Below are positions 32,812-45,234 of a stretch of 64,000 bases of DNA, piece after piece. Under the pieces are notes generated by a model. The model was given only the letters and a program-made list of their open reading frames with translations. It ran no database searches and was not told the origin of the DNA. The stretch comes from Larix kaempferi (lineage: Eukaryota > Streptophyta > Pinopsida > Pinales > Pinaceae): contig BSBM01000372.1 in NCBI GenBank assembly GCA_027924585.1, positions 8,849,001 through 8,913,000 of the forward strand, read 5' to 3'. Positions within the stretch are counted from its first letter, which is position 1. Every line of letters starts with the position of its first letter. The translations under genes were made by a program, and so were the position numbers.

Positions 32812-35374
32812 CAACTTTACTTTCCATTCCGGAACTAGTTTTCTTTGTAGCCACGTGTTCCCCTTCTATTCCTAGATGATCCACCCACCGCCATGTTTCA
32901 TAAATGATCGGTATTCTGTCCCTTGTATTACTATTGCCTTTTATTTTCATCAACCTATGGATCGGTATGTGTTGATCCGGAGATTCGAATGGTGTATTTC
33001 TTTCTAATTAACTCACAGGCCATATTAATGCATGCCTGGGTATTATCGATCAAACGTTAATGTCCACAATCAGTTAGCTCGGCGCACTTATTGAAGGTCG
33101 CTTCCAGCCATTGTTTCCATCTACCGGTTAATTGCAGATGTATTAGTCGCCTCGTGTACTATCTATTTAGTTATGGGCGTGAACGCCAACAGTTATCCCT
33201 GGTTTATGTTAAATGCTGTGATTCTAGATTTTCTTTTACGATTTAATGAATAAGTGCATTTATGAGGAGTTTAGGAGTAGTTCGTTTTTCTTTTCAGTAT
33301 GTCTTATCAATGCATTCTAAAATTATAGATTTCTGTATGTTGAGATGGGAATGTCAAACTCAATAGATATGAACGGATGCATTCCTCATTTGTTAAAAAC
33401 GTTGTTTTATACTGTTTATTTTTTTATATATAGATTTCTGTATACGCATCCATTCATCACTAATCTAAAACTCTGTTTTTGATTGTTTGTTATTAATTCT
33501 ATTATATAGATTACAGAATACCTCAATGGATGTGAATGTATTCGTTCACCATTGCTTAAAACTTGAATGTTTATCCCACAGGTCACTGCGGATTCGTTAA
33601 CCATTGATCTAAACGCTGTTTTAGATGGTGTATCTCATAGATCGCTGCGAATCCTTTCTTTTTCTTGTCCCTTCGATATCACTGTCTAAATTTCTGAATT
33701 CCAGTCGATAGTGTGAAATCGATCTGTGTGTGGGGGACGTGATCTCTGTCAAGATTTAAATTTGATTATTGTGATAATACTGCAATTCAATTCTATCCGC
33801 TGTCACTAGTTAGATTCTGGATCCTTTCTTTTCTTGTCCATTCGAATTTAGTTTTCTTTTAAATCTCTGTATGGACCGCTATTGACCTCTGTCCATTCGA
33901 ATTTAATTTCCTTTGAAATCTCTGTATGGACCGCTATTGATTTCGTAGTAAGCCTTGCACTTCGTTTATTCTTGTCTTGCCATGTAAAAATCCACTGCAA
34001 TATTTTAAATGACCCATACTCCAGAGCCTGAGAAACGTAGAGTGACTATCGAATATAGTTTTGTATCTCTACACTTCTTACTGTTTAATTTTAGATAGAT
34101 CTGACTATCGATGTCTTGTGTATCTCTGTAAATTTCAGATGGTTTATTAAAAGTTACGAATCATGCTAATGAAATCACGTCCATCTCTGTGAGTTTATTT
34201 ATACCTAAAGTGTATTGTTGCTAATGAATGGGCGTTCTGCATCTTTGCATTTACATTGCACTGGTTAATTAAAGTATAGATCCGCTAGTAAACTCAATGA
34301 TGCATCTCTGTAAAATATTAAATGTTAAAAGGGTATGTGTTGTATATTGCAAAAAAAAGAAAAAAAAGAAAGAGATTTGAATTTTCCTAAATTAAAATAG
34401 ATTCGACATGTGTAAAGATGCACATATATATAAAAATGGGAGAACGAAATATAATTGTATCATATATATAGTCGTGGAGTTAGAATTCTATCTCTTAGGA
34501 AAATATAGTTATTATATTTTAATATAAGGTTGGATGAGAATGGAAAAAGATATAAAAGCAAAATACACCTTTACTTTGATTGGTGAACCTGAGAGCTATA
34601 CAATTACGGTGTTTTTAAAATACATTTATTATGTTAAAGAAGAGTGTGGAGTTAGATATAGCATTTCATAATTCTAAGCTTGGTTATTTCCTTGTTGATT
34701 ATATGTCAGGTTCAGTGGAGGACCCTAAAGGAGCGGCTTTACAATGGATTATTTTTATATAATTTCGAATGAGTTAAAAATAGTCAGACAAATTATATAT
34801 AAATAATTATGGACTATAATATGAATAAAAAGAGATGTCCATATATCAGTAATATGATAAAATGATATTTAAAAATCATGCCATGGTAAATATGTTGATC
34901 TTAATTATTAGGAGTTCAAAAGAATAGGATGTCAAACACTATATGCACTTTTTAAAATTTACAATAGAGATTGATAGTTGTGCAAGTTACTTGCTCAGTG
35001 GTATAAGCAAAAGTTACTATCATGAAATAGTGAATCTCCTTAATGCTTCCAATTTATCTATGTTATTAGAATTAGTGAAGAAGAAATGTTTTAGCAAGTA
35101 GGTTTAGAAAAATAGTGAATTATGTATGCCTTGATTTAATAAGTGGAAAAAGGATTGTTTGCAAAAGAATGTGAGTACAATTACTTTATTAATCATGAAA
35201 TTAATCCTAGTATAATTTCTTATGAAACACACTTAGGGTGAAGATGCATTGCTTCAATAAAAATAAAATAAAAAATAAAAAAAGGCGGGGGGGTCTTTCA
35301 TAAATGTGTTATAGGAATAACTTTGCTTTATTGTGCCTAAGGATTAATATGTTACATTTTAGTCTTAGTAGAAA

Positions 35375-35421
<47 letters not shown>

Positions 35422-36944
35422 CTTATCTATTTGGAAATGAATGAATTATAGGCTATAATTGAGTTGTAAAGGAAATTTCTTTTATAAATACACTTATAGA
35501 TTAAATACAGACTTTAAATATGGTACTATACTTCCACTTTGAAAGGACGTCCGTAAATGTACTAGAAGAATAGACGATGACCATGGCCTAATTATGAATC
35601 TAAAGAATTGTATACTCTAATTCAATTGAAGAAAAATTGCTTATAAGTGTACCTTTAGAATGAATGTTGAGTGTTAAAATGCCTAGAATTCTCTCAATAA
35701 ATTATGTGCTATAAAATTCAATGACGATAGGGATGTATGAATCTCTTTATTATATACATGATGTATTGTGTAGCAATATAATGTCTTTTTAAATATTTTT
35801 GAGAATGATTCTTACACTATTGAATTAAATAGATTATATTCAAATAGAATGTAAAACATGGTTATTGTGGATGTATTTGATGATAAATGACAAGTAATGA
35901 CCATTTATGAATTTAAAGAAAGAAGTGCTTAGATAATTTTGAAGGTGGGATGCTTATGATTTACTATCAAGAAGGAATGAATATATATAATGTTTAATAA
36001 TGGGAGATTGTGACATACGATGAGCGATGCATGGAGATCGATGCGGAAAAATTAGAGCTGCGGTTTTACTTCTTCTCATTCGGTAAGGATACTCCCAGCT
36101 TCTCGAACATGTTAGAATTCTTCTTCTCTAAAAAATTTCTAGTATGTAAGATTGAATTGCATTCAGGGTTTGTATACTTTTGATGAAGGGTTTTTCGTTA
36201 AGAATTTTATCAACTGGTTGTAAATGCTTATTTTGTAAATCAATACGATGACTTCATGGGTATGCACTACTAGTTGTAATCATGCTTTGGAATGTGAAAA
36301 GAGAGAAGTTATACTTATGTTGAATTATAGGATCTTGAGTTAGGAAGAGAAGAAAGCCTTACATAACTTTATTTATAAAATTTGAGATTATACTTTTTAA
36401 ATGGCCCTCTAGTATTTAATTGTACCATGGATTATGAGAAGAGAGAGGTTGTATGTAAGATTAGTTTATGAATGGCTAAGTTATGTATTGCAGAATAGAA
36501 TTTGGAAGGGTTAACTCTTCTTTTGAAATTCAGATACTGTTTAAAATATATGATAGTTATACATAACTATAGAAAATGAAGAAATTGGGATTGGATATTT
36601 TATCCCTTATGTTGAAATGTGTTAGTGCTTTAAGGATTTTCGTAAATAATGTACTTAATAGCTTTGTTGAATGGAAAGAATTTGTTGTAGACGATTTCAA
36701 TCCCGGTTACAATTAGCGATGTCAAGGGAGAACTGCTGTGGGGATTGTTACACTACGAAAGGTACGATTTAGTTATATTACCAATTATGCGGTTTATACT
36801 TATATGAGGGTAGAAAAGAAGAAATGAAATTTTATTATCAATTGTGGATATATCGAAGAAATCAATGTGAAAAGGAAGTGAAAACTCACCGTGGAAGCAC
36901 ATGAGACTTAACTTCGGGATGAAGTTTTAATAAGAGGGGGTGTA
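32812..36944 (+). other. Non-coding right interior of the LARD-type element
   Basis: Some 4.1 kb with no recognisable protein on either strand. It ends with a purine-rich tract (TAATAAGAGGGGGTGTA) before LTR-C. Two blocks are kept in the second family member in reverse orientation: around 36060-36130 (TCGGTAAGGATACTCCCAGC, then TTCTCGAACATGTTAGAATT; counterpart 46050-46100) and 36720-36944 (counterpart 45235-45460). CTCTGTATGGACCGCTATTG is duplicated near 33865 and 33925. A (TA)20 run is at 35381-35420. Confidence 0.65.
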
Positions 36945-39429
36945 TGTAATGCCCGCCTCGGTACCTTAACTATTTAGAATAATGAGGTACTAGTTTTGAA
37001 ATGAATTGGCTAAGTAAAACACGAACCATTTGAATTTACTTTGAAAATGCTTGAACGACAGTTATAGAAACTATTACTTTACTAATAGATGAATGCTCGA
37101 CTGATTGAGATAGAATGACTAAATGTTAGATGTGCTCGACTAATTGAGATAGAATGACTGAATGTTGGATATGCTCGACTGATTGAGATAGAATGACTAA
37201 ATGTTAGATATGCTCAACTGATTGAGATAGAATGACTGAATGTTAGATATGCTGGACTGATTGAGAGAGAATGACTGAATGTTGGATATGCTCGATTGAT
37301 TGAGATAGAATGACTAAATGTTAGACATTTTTCGACTAATTGAGATAGAATGAATTAATGTTAGAAATGCTCGACTCATTGAGATAGAATGATTGAATGC
37401 TAGATATACTCGACTGATTGAGACAGAACGACTGAATGTTAGATATGCTCGACTGATTGAAATAGGATGACTGAATGTTACATATGCTCGACTGATTGAG
37501 ACAAAACGACTGAATGTTAGATATTCTCGACTGATTAAGATAGAATGACTAAATGTTAGATATGCTCGACTGATTGAGATAGGATGACTGAATGTTACAT
37601 ATGCTCGACTGATTGAGATAGAATGATGAATGATAGATATGATTTACTGATTGAGAGAAAATGATGAATGAAATATATGCTCGACTGACTGAGATATTAT
37701 GATGGATGATGAAATATTTCATAGTGCAATGCTACTAATGTGAGTTTGAGTGTGTGTGTGTGCAGTGGTAGGTATGATGATATATCGACTAACCCACAAT
37801 GGAATTATAGGGGTCGTAAGAATGGAAAGAACACATAGGGGTACAACGACTGATTGTCGACCCTGGATTAGCAATCCACGCATGGGTGAAGCCGTTTCAG
37901 CTCACCCAGGGAAGCGTGTGCCGTACGAACAAGGCCATAATGATTTGGTCGCGTACGATGAGTTGAGAGGCACGCAATAAGGAGAGCCTTATCTCTCAAC
38001 ATCCCTTAGTCTCCAAGGAGCGTAGTTGAGAGATCGCGGTAATGGTTCCCGGTTGCTACGCAGTACTCCCCATAAGAAGGAAGAAATGAAATTGTTAGAA
38101 GGGCTCACCGAAGAGGTACCTAGACAAGAACGAGAGGAAGAAAATTAATCAATGGTATAAATGAAAATTTCACATAAGATTTAAGAAATACTTTATTTCA
38201 TTCTGTTCTATTTTATTAATTTGAATAATTCTATTCAAGATTTTATTTTTAATTGATTTCATTAATTTGAATTATTCATTTTAATTGATTTTCTTAACTT
38301 GAAAAAGAATTGAAGAGATTGATTTTATTCAATATTAAATTTGATTAATTATGCTGATTGAAAAAGATTAATCATAAGAGAAGTATTTTTATTCAAAGAT
38401 TTTAATTTTATGGATTTTATTATTTTAAAATCATTCTATTAAAGATTCTATTTAATTGACTTCATTATTTTGAGAAAGAATTGAAATAGGTCATTAATAA
38501 AAGAATTGTTTTTCTTTTATTATTATTAAATATTTTACTTTAATTAATTTTATTATTCATTTAAATTATTTTATAAAGAGAAAATTTAAAATAGATTATA
38601 CTTTTAGTAAAAGGAATCATTTTTTAATTCAATCTTAATATTAGGAAAATAAAGAAAAGTAGAAAGCAATAAGTCTAACTAAAAGATTGTTAAGTAAACT
38701 AAATGAGAACCAAAAGAGAAGTAGAACTCTTCTACACCTAACTCCCACTGATCTAGGGATTTAGGTGCACATTAAAGACATTAAGAAGACACATGTATTT
38801 GAGAATATTGGAATTAAAATATTAAATTAAATTAAATATGTGCATGGACATACACATGGCACACAGACTTTTTCTATATAATGAGGGAGGAGAAGAAGAG
38901 AAAGACATCTCTTGCTCCCTAATGCTGGATGGTCATCATAATATCGGATTATGTTTTGATCCTTGGAGTTGGGATTAGCCAGAACGGGGATTGGGAGATC
39001 CTTTCGGGAGGCTAGCTTGTGTGTTCTTACGACCCCATTAGCTCGAGGGTTCGAGGTGAAGAAGAGTAGCCTCGATACGGTAGGGTGGTCAACCGAGGGG
39101 TCACTCGGTACTTCGTCGGGAAATTGGATTGGACCGTGCAGAAACCACTTCGAGGACTCCATCGATCCGCTGGACCAACCGTCGAAAACAGGTTTGAAGT
39201 ATTTATTTTATTTATTTTGCTAACTCTTGTGGTGGAACGAATAAAGCTGGGTATATACTTTTATTTATTAACATTCGTGTACTGCAATAGATAGATCTAG
39301 ATATGTGGTCTCTATATCTTCATTTGAAAAATCGTACTGGAAGTTCTGCAATTAATTATACTTATATTTTCAAATTCTATGGAATTTTTTTTTTGTCTTT
39401 TTGGGGAACCCGAAATGGGGGTCCCTATA
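36945..39429 (+). mobile_element. LTR-C of the LARD-type element (2485 bp)
   Basis: Begins TGTAATGCCCGCCTCGG after the purine tract and ends GGGGTCCCTATA (the terminal CA is mutated to TA). It is followed by the target duplication GACCT and then array sequence (CCAGTTCAGACAACAAGTTC). The 39-bp array is at about 37091-37700. Confidence 0.9.
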
Positions 39430-39625
39430 GACCTCCAGTTCAGACAACAAGTTCCTATGCAACCTTCGGCTTAGTAGGAATGTCGGTTCACTTGGTTCGT
39501 GGGTAAAGGAGTAGGAATGCCAACATATGGTCTTGGTTTGTGGGTAAATGCGTAGGAATGTTAGCATCTGGGCTTGGTTTGTGGTTTCTCTTCGTGCAAG
39601 AGGTAAGATCGGTTTGAAGTTTGTG
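39430..39625 (+). repeat. Array remnant and a ~42-bp triple repeat
   Basis: 39430-39480 continues the outside array (CCAGTTCAGACAACAAGTTC, then AACCTTCGGCTTAG). After it, CTTGGTTCGTGGGTAAA / CTTGGTTTGTGGGTAAA / CTTGGTTTGTGGTTTCTC recurs three times with GTAGGAATG-type spacers. Reading frames here are repeat artefacts. Confidence 0.6.
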
Positions 39626-39710
39626 TAATTTTGTGTTATGTTTATTATATATATATATATATATAAACATAAAACCATGTATTGAAGTTTTTGTAATTTT
39701 GTTTTATGTT

Positions 39711-39748
<38 letters not shown>

Positions 39749-39818
39749 AACATAAAACCATGTATTGAAGTTTTTGTAATTTTGTTGTATTGAAGTATTT
39801 GTAATTTTGTTTTATGTT

Positions 39819-39852
<34 letters not shown>

Positions 39853-39885
39853 AACATAAAACAAAATTACAAAAAATTCAAACCT
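39626..39885. repeat. AT-rich palindromes with (TA)n cores
   Basis: TTTGTAATTTTGTTTTATGT followed by TTATTATATA...TATAATAAACATAAAAC appears with three (TA)n cores (39648-39665, 39712-39744, 39820-39849). The best-preserved arm pair, about 39790-39880, reads GTAATTTTGTTTTATGTTTA on the left and its complement TAAACATAAAACAAAATTAC on the right. Such structures can extrude as cruciforms and are often MITE remnants or hot spots for TA expansion. Confidence 0.75.
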
Positions 39886-41317
39886 AACTTAAATTAATCC
39901 TTCTAGTATTTTAGGACCCTAATTATAGTAAGAATCACAAAAATGTGATCAAAAACCAAATTTTCAAACAATTAAAATGATTATTTCCTCATGGGCCTAA
40001 TGGCTAATTCCCCATGGAAAACTAGCCCTAATAAGATTGATTCTATCACCATTTCCAAATTATATGTTCTCGGCACTTCTTCCCTTGGAAGGGTGATCAA
40101 ACAAATTTGAAAATCAACCAAGGTCTTTATATGGAAAGGGGTGAAATTTAATGGTGGAAAAAGTTTGATATGGTTGGTTGGAACAAGCTTCTTATCCCGA
40201 TTAAAAATGGGGAACTAGGAGTAAGCATGAACCAATTAAGAGAAGTGGGAAGCACATATATATAATTTTGGAATATATATGGTGCTAAATGATACATCAA
40301 AAAATTATTTTAAATTTTCATTTTCCAAAGAAACACCTATGCCTTCATGGTTGCATTACCATTATTAAAAACTACAACCAAGCATGAGATTAAACTACTA
40401 TTATAAACACAATGATGCATGGATGGGATATAGAGATGAAAAAATGCCCCACCCCTAATTGATGGTTGGTGTACCTGAAGGGATGAATGAGCCCATCATT
40501 ACACTGGAAATACAAGTTTGAGTAGTGTTGAAGTTTGAGAAAAAGTGATTATTTGGGATCTGGTCATCTAAAATGAAGGTAGGATTTATAAATCTCAGTA
40601 TAAATTTCATTTTTTGTGTCTCCCTTGGAGATATCAAGAGTGGCCATTCAAAATCTATGCAAGGTGGTATATCAATATGAAAGCCAATGAGGTGACCTAA
40701 TGAAGCAGTTCTCACATACCAACAACAATCAATCCCATACTATGTGCACTCTAGAGGCTTTGAGAGAAATATATGGTTATCTAATAAGATCACTCTATGA
40801 GTTACCCATCCCTCTTATCTTGTGTATCATTGTCACCACATGCAATATCACTAAAGTAATGAGTGTATTTGTGCCAAAAATTGCCAAAATGATATCATGA
40901 GGTATTAATATCTTGGCATGAATATATTTAGATAACATCCTTAGCCTGGAGGCTTAATCCTAGGAAGTTGTCTTTTGAAATAATTCTTTATTATTTTCAT
41001 GTACCTTCTATAGTATGGATGACCTAGTTATTTCAAATTCAATATTAGTTAATATTGTATACTTTTTTCAAACATGTAGGATTATGATTATAAAGACAAG
41101 GATGAATGAATTGGATATGGATGTGACAAAATTCCCCTCTAATAAAGCATTTCCATTAAAAAATGATGATCAATGATGGGATAGAACTCCAACATTCTAT
41201 TTGATGGGATGACATGTTTCTCCCTTTCCACTTTCAATCCCTTATCTAGTCAGCATGCCATGCCATCCTTTTCTAGTTCCTAAGGTCTACTACATTTTAT
41301 ATTGATGATGCTTGCCA
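39886..41317 (+). other. Unannotated stretch with a LINE relic; otherwise nothing seen
   Basis: Apart from the LINE fragment at 40096-40345, the 1.4 kb holds only short frames without recognisable similarity. Confidence 0.35.
40096..40345 (+). pseudogene. LINE ORF2 relic (region after reverse transcriptase)
   Basis: In one frame the sequence gives STKVFIWKGVKFNGGKSLIW, and after a one-base shift VGWNKLLIPIKNGELGVSM then NQLREVG. This is the conserved segment of plant LINE ORF2 between reverse transcriptase and RNase H (F-W-G, hydrophobic-W-K-LP-GGLG, N-AL pattern). At least one in-frame stop and one frameshift are present. It is too short to assign to a particular LINE clade. Confidence 0.5.
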
Positions 41318-41345
41318 CACTACAACAAAATAAGCAATTTTAGTT
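41318..41345 (+). mobile_element. Possible left terminus of a CACTA (En/Spm) transposon
   Basis: CACTACAACAAAATAAGC matches the common plant CACTA terminal inverted repeat (CACTACAA.AAAA). The orientation fits the left end of an element whose transposase is on the minus strand, such as the one at 53204-64000. The right terminus is not in the window, and the 3-bp target duplication therefore cannot be tested. Confidence 0.4.
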
Positions 41346-43265
41346 GTTTGTATCCTCTATTTGTAGTGTTTTTAAGTTCATAAAATTTTCAAATCCTTGT
41401 CCATAAACTTGATGATAATTTTAATTCCATTTTTGCATCAAAAGTAGAGTTGGCATTAACATCATCAATCATGTTATTTCATTGGTGAGGTGGCACCCTT
41501 TGCACCAATTTTAATATCTATCATAGCCTCCTGAATCGTGTCCATATTAGTGTTGGAATGTGTGTGTGTCTGTGTATATATATAGATAAATAGTGATAAT
41601 AGTATCATCCCATCCCAACAAAATATGCACTCCTAGTGTCATTTCCATCTTCAAAGGGATTTAAAAGAAGTGTCAGTTTTAACCGATGTTTTGAAAAAAA
41701 TATTGGATTTGAGGACAAGTAGATAGTGTAATGGGAAAGACATCACAAAATATTTAATAGAATAGTCAAACTTAATAATAGATTAAGTTAATCAATTTCA
41801 CTTTTTAGATGTTATGGTCTCATAATGGGCAATGAGTTTGTTTGAGTGAATACTTTTAAAGGCATAAAGGGGGCTCTAGATCCCATATACAAAGTATTAC
41901 TCTCCATTTATTTTAATCATGCTAAAGGATAGTGTGTAAAGAAAGTACCCTCAATGCCCAAACACTTTGCATTAACAAATTTCAACTCACCCAACCAAGG
42001 GGACATGACCATAACTCGCCAATGCAAGGTAGAGAACATGGCATGTATTTCAACCAATCGCACCACAATGGGCATGCGTGACCACTGCAACTCCTCCCCA
42101 CTACCTTGCAAGGAGCACCTATATTGTATGTGAGGCCCAAATATAAGTGCCCTCAGTGGATTCCTTGGGTGTAAATTGTATTCACAAACTCAATTCATGA
42201 GATTCTACATTTCACACCAAGCATCACATTTCACTACATTCTTTATTGTAACAAGAGACAATGCTATATGTTGTTGAGAGTTGTTTCTTTGCATTACCAT
42301 GTATATTTTCTGACATATATTAATATATATGAAATATTATATATGTTAATATATGCATTAACATATATGTTATAACATATTTCAAACCACCAAGATGTTC
42401 ACCATTATAAAATCCTTCCCCTACACACACACTATTTGAGTGAGCTGAAAATGATGGAACCAATTATCGGAGGAGTCAACTAGTTGGACTAGCTGATTAT
42501 CGGAGGAGTCAACTAACAGATTGACTAATTATACAATTATAATAGAATCTTCAATTATGGCACAAATAAGGGAGAATTCAAGGAGATCATTATGTGTTCA
42601 TGGCAAACAATGCATTGCAATGTATTGTCAATTGTGCTTAAGTGCTAAAATTGTGTCTTTTCCTGCTATATTATCTTTTTAAAAAAACAAAACTCTTTTC
42701 CTACTATATTATCTTATTATTGTCTCATATTTCTAGTTTTGTTCTATATATGTGTAGTTTATTCCATCCTAATATTGCTTTATTTTGCATGATTCTCAAG
42801 TTTCAAGGGTAAAGAACACCACAAAATTTCTTAACTTGTTGATTTCTTATATTTTTAATTTCCTAGTTTCTCCAACATGGTACCATGGGATTGAGAATCC
42901 TATGCTCTACAAGTCCTTTGAGGTCAACTAGGCTCTCAACTAGTTGGACTAGCCGATTGTCGGAGGAATCAACTAATAGATTGACTAGTTAGACAATTAG
43001 AACAGAATCATCAATTATGGCACAAATAAGGGATTCCGCCTTTTCTTTTCAAACGTAATATCAACTTCTTGAGGAATCTCAAAGGGAAAAGAAAAGGTGG
43101 AATCTCAATTTAGATAAAAATATCTAAACTCACTAATTGTGTAGTTAGATTAATTAGTTATTCAAGTTAGAAAAATATTTCCCCTTAAGGGTGTTGATCC
43201 TCCAATTGTGTGTGTACTGTGTGTATTTTAATATATACTTTATGTAAGATACTTTAAATGTCCAG
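41346..43265. other. No gene seen; duplicated 93-bp segment
   Basis: No coding similarity. 42481-42573 and 42941-43033 are direct copies (TAGTTGGACTAGC ... GGCACAAATAAGGGA), about 90% alike by eye. TTCTCCAACATGGTACCATG at about 42871 resembles an LTR end followed by a primer site, and TGTTGGAATGTGTG near 41553 resembles an LTR start. That pairing is only suggestive, since no second LTR is seen. Confidence 0.35.
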
Positions 43266-45234
43266 TGTAGGGACCCCCTTTCGGGGTCCCAAAAAAAACT
43301 TCTAATATGATTTTTTTTTAGAAGAAGATATAGAAGTCACAGATCTAGTTCTATCTATTGTAGTACATGAATGTCAATATATAAAACAATATACTCAGAT
43401 TTATTCATTCTCAAAAAGATTTAGCAAAATAAGTAAAATAAAAATACTTCAAACCTGTTTTCGACGGTTGGTCCAGCGAATCGATGGATTCCTCGAAGTG
43501 GTTTCCATACGATCCAATCCAATCTCCTGACGAAGTACTGAGTGACCCCTCGGTTGACCTCCCTACCGTATTGAGGTTACTCTTCTTCGCCCCGAACCCC
43601 CGAGCTAATGGGGTCGTAAGAACACACAAACAGCCTCCCGAAAGGATCTCCCAATCCTCGTTCCAACTCATCCCAACTCCAAGGATCATAACATAATCCA
43701 AGATTGTGATGACCATCCAGCATTAGGGAGCAAGAGATGTCTTTCTCTTCTTCTCCTCCCTCATTATATAGCAAAAGCCTGTGTGCCATGTGTCTGTCCA
43801 TGCACATATTTAATTTAATTTAATATTTTAATTTCCAATATTCTCAAATACATATGTCTTCTTAATATCTTTAATGTGCACCTAAATCCCTAGATCAGTG
43901 GGAGTTAAGTGTAGAAGAGTTCTACTTCTCTTTTGGTTCTCATTTAGTTTACTTAACAATCTTTTAGTTAGACTTATTGCTTTTTACTTTTCTTTCTTTT
44001 CCTAATATTAAGATTGTATTAAAAAATGATTCCTTTTACTAAAAGTATAATCTATTTTAAATTTTATCTTTAAAAAATAATTTATATGAATAATAAAATT
44101 AATTAAAGCAAAATATTGAATAATAATAAAAGAAAAACAATTCTTTTATTAAAGACTTATTTCAATTCTTTCTCAAAATAATGAAGTCAATTAAATAGAA
44201 TCTTTAATAGAATGATTTAAAAATAATAAAATCCATAAAATTAAAATCTTTGAATAAAAATAATTCTCTAATTATTAATCTTTTTCAATCAGCATAATTA
44301 ATCAAATTTAATATTGAATAAAATCAATCTCTTCAATCCTTTTTCAAGTTAATAAAATCAATTAAAATGAATAATTCAATTTAATGAAATCAATTAAAAA
44401 TAGAATCTTGAATAGAATTATTACAATTAATAAAATATAACAAAATGAAATAAAGTATTTCTTAAATCTTATGTGAAATTTTCATTTACCATTGATTAAT
44501 TTTATTCCTTTCGTTCTTGTCTAGGTAACTCTTCGGCGGGCCCTTCTGACAGTTTCATTTCTTCCTTCTTATAGGGAGTACTGCGTAGCGACCGAGAATC
44601 GTTACCACGATCTCTCAACTACGCTCCTTGGAGACTAAGGGATGTTGAGGGATAAGGCTCTCCTTATTACCCGCCCCTCAACTCATCGTACGTGACCAAA
44701 TCATTATGGCCTTGCCCGTACGGCATACGCTTCCCCGGGTGAGCTGAAACGGATTCACCTGTGCGTGGATTGCTAATCCAGGGTCGACAATCAGTCGTCG
44801 TACCCCTATGTGTTCTTTCTGTTCTTACGACCCCTATAATTCCATTGTGGGTCAGTCGATAAATCATCTTACCTACCACTGCACACACACACACACTCAA
44901 GCGCACATTAGTAGCGCTGGACTATGAAATATTTCATCATCCATCATAATATCTTAGTCAGTCGAGCATATATTTCATTCATCTTTTTCTCTCAATCAGT
45001 AAATCATATCTATCATTCATCATTCTATCTCAATCAGTCGAGCATATGTAACATTCAGTCATTCTATCTCAATCGATCGAGCATTCATTTATTAAGTATA
45101 GTAATAGTTTCTATAACTTTCGTTCAAGCAATTTCAAAGTAAATTCAAATGGTTCTTGTTTTACTTAGCCGGTTTATTTCAAAACTAGTACCCTCATTAG
45201 TCTAATCAGTTAAAGTACCGAGGTGGGCATTACA
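43266..45234 (-). mobile_element. LTR-D (3' LTR of the second element)
   Basis: On the plus strand it starts TGTAGGGACCCCCTTTCGGG and ends GGGCATTACA. It contains the conserved post-TATA region (43440-43760), the AT-rich stretch, the conserved block around 44520-44910, and a short 39-bp repeat remnant at 44940-45085. Confidence 0.88.

Larger units (their letters stand above)
17643..39429 (+). mobile_element. Large gypsy-like (LARD-type) element with three LTRs and a nested gypsy
   Basis: LTR-A (17643-20128), LTR-B (28198-30683) and LTR-C (36945-39429) are all about 2486 bp. LTR-A is preceded by GACCT (17638-17642) and LTR-C is followed by GACCT (39430-39434), a 5-bp target duplication in the TTCGGCTAAG array. 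LTR-B is also preceded by GACCT plus 80 bp of the same outside array (28110-28197). The best reading is one insertion (A to C) in which the left flank, LTR and early interior were tandemly duplicated; B to C alone also forms a valid element. A and B are followed by TGGTATCAGAGCC (Met primer site). Apart from the nested minus-strand gypsy pol, no gag or pol is visible in the interior. Family placement in gypsy rests on the primer site, the long LTRs and the purine tract before LTR-C; no domain of its own confirms it. Confidence 0.8.

Noticed and set aside
39370-39864. 164-codon minus-strand frame rich in Ile/Tyr
   Set aside because: Mostly (TA)n microsatellite read as IYIYIY; not a gene.
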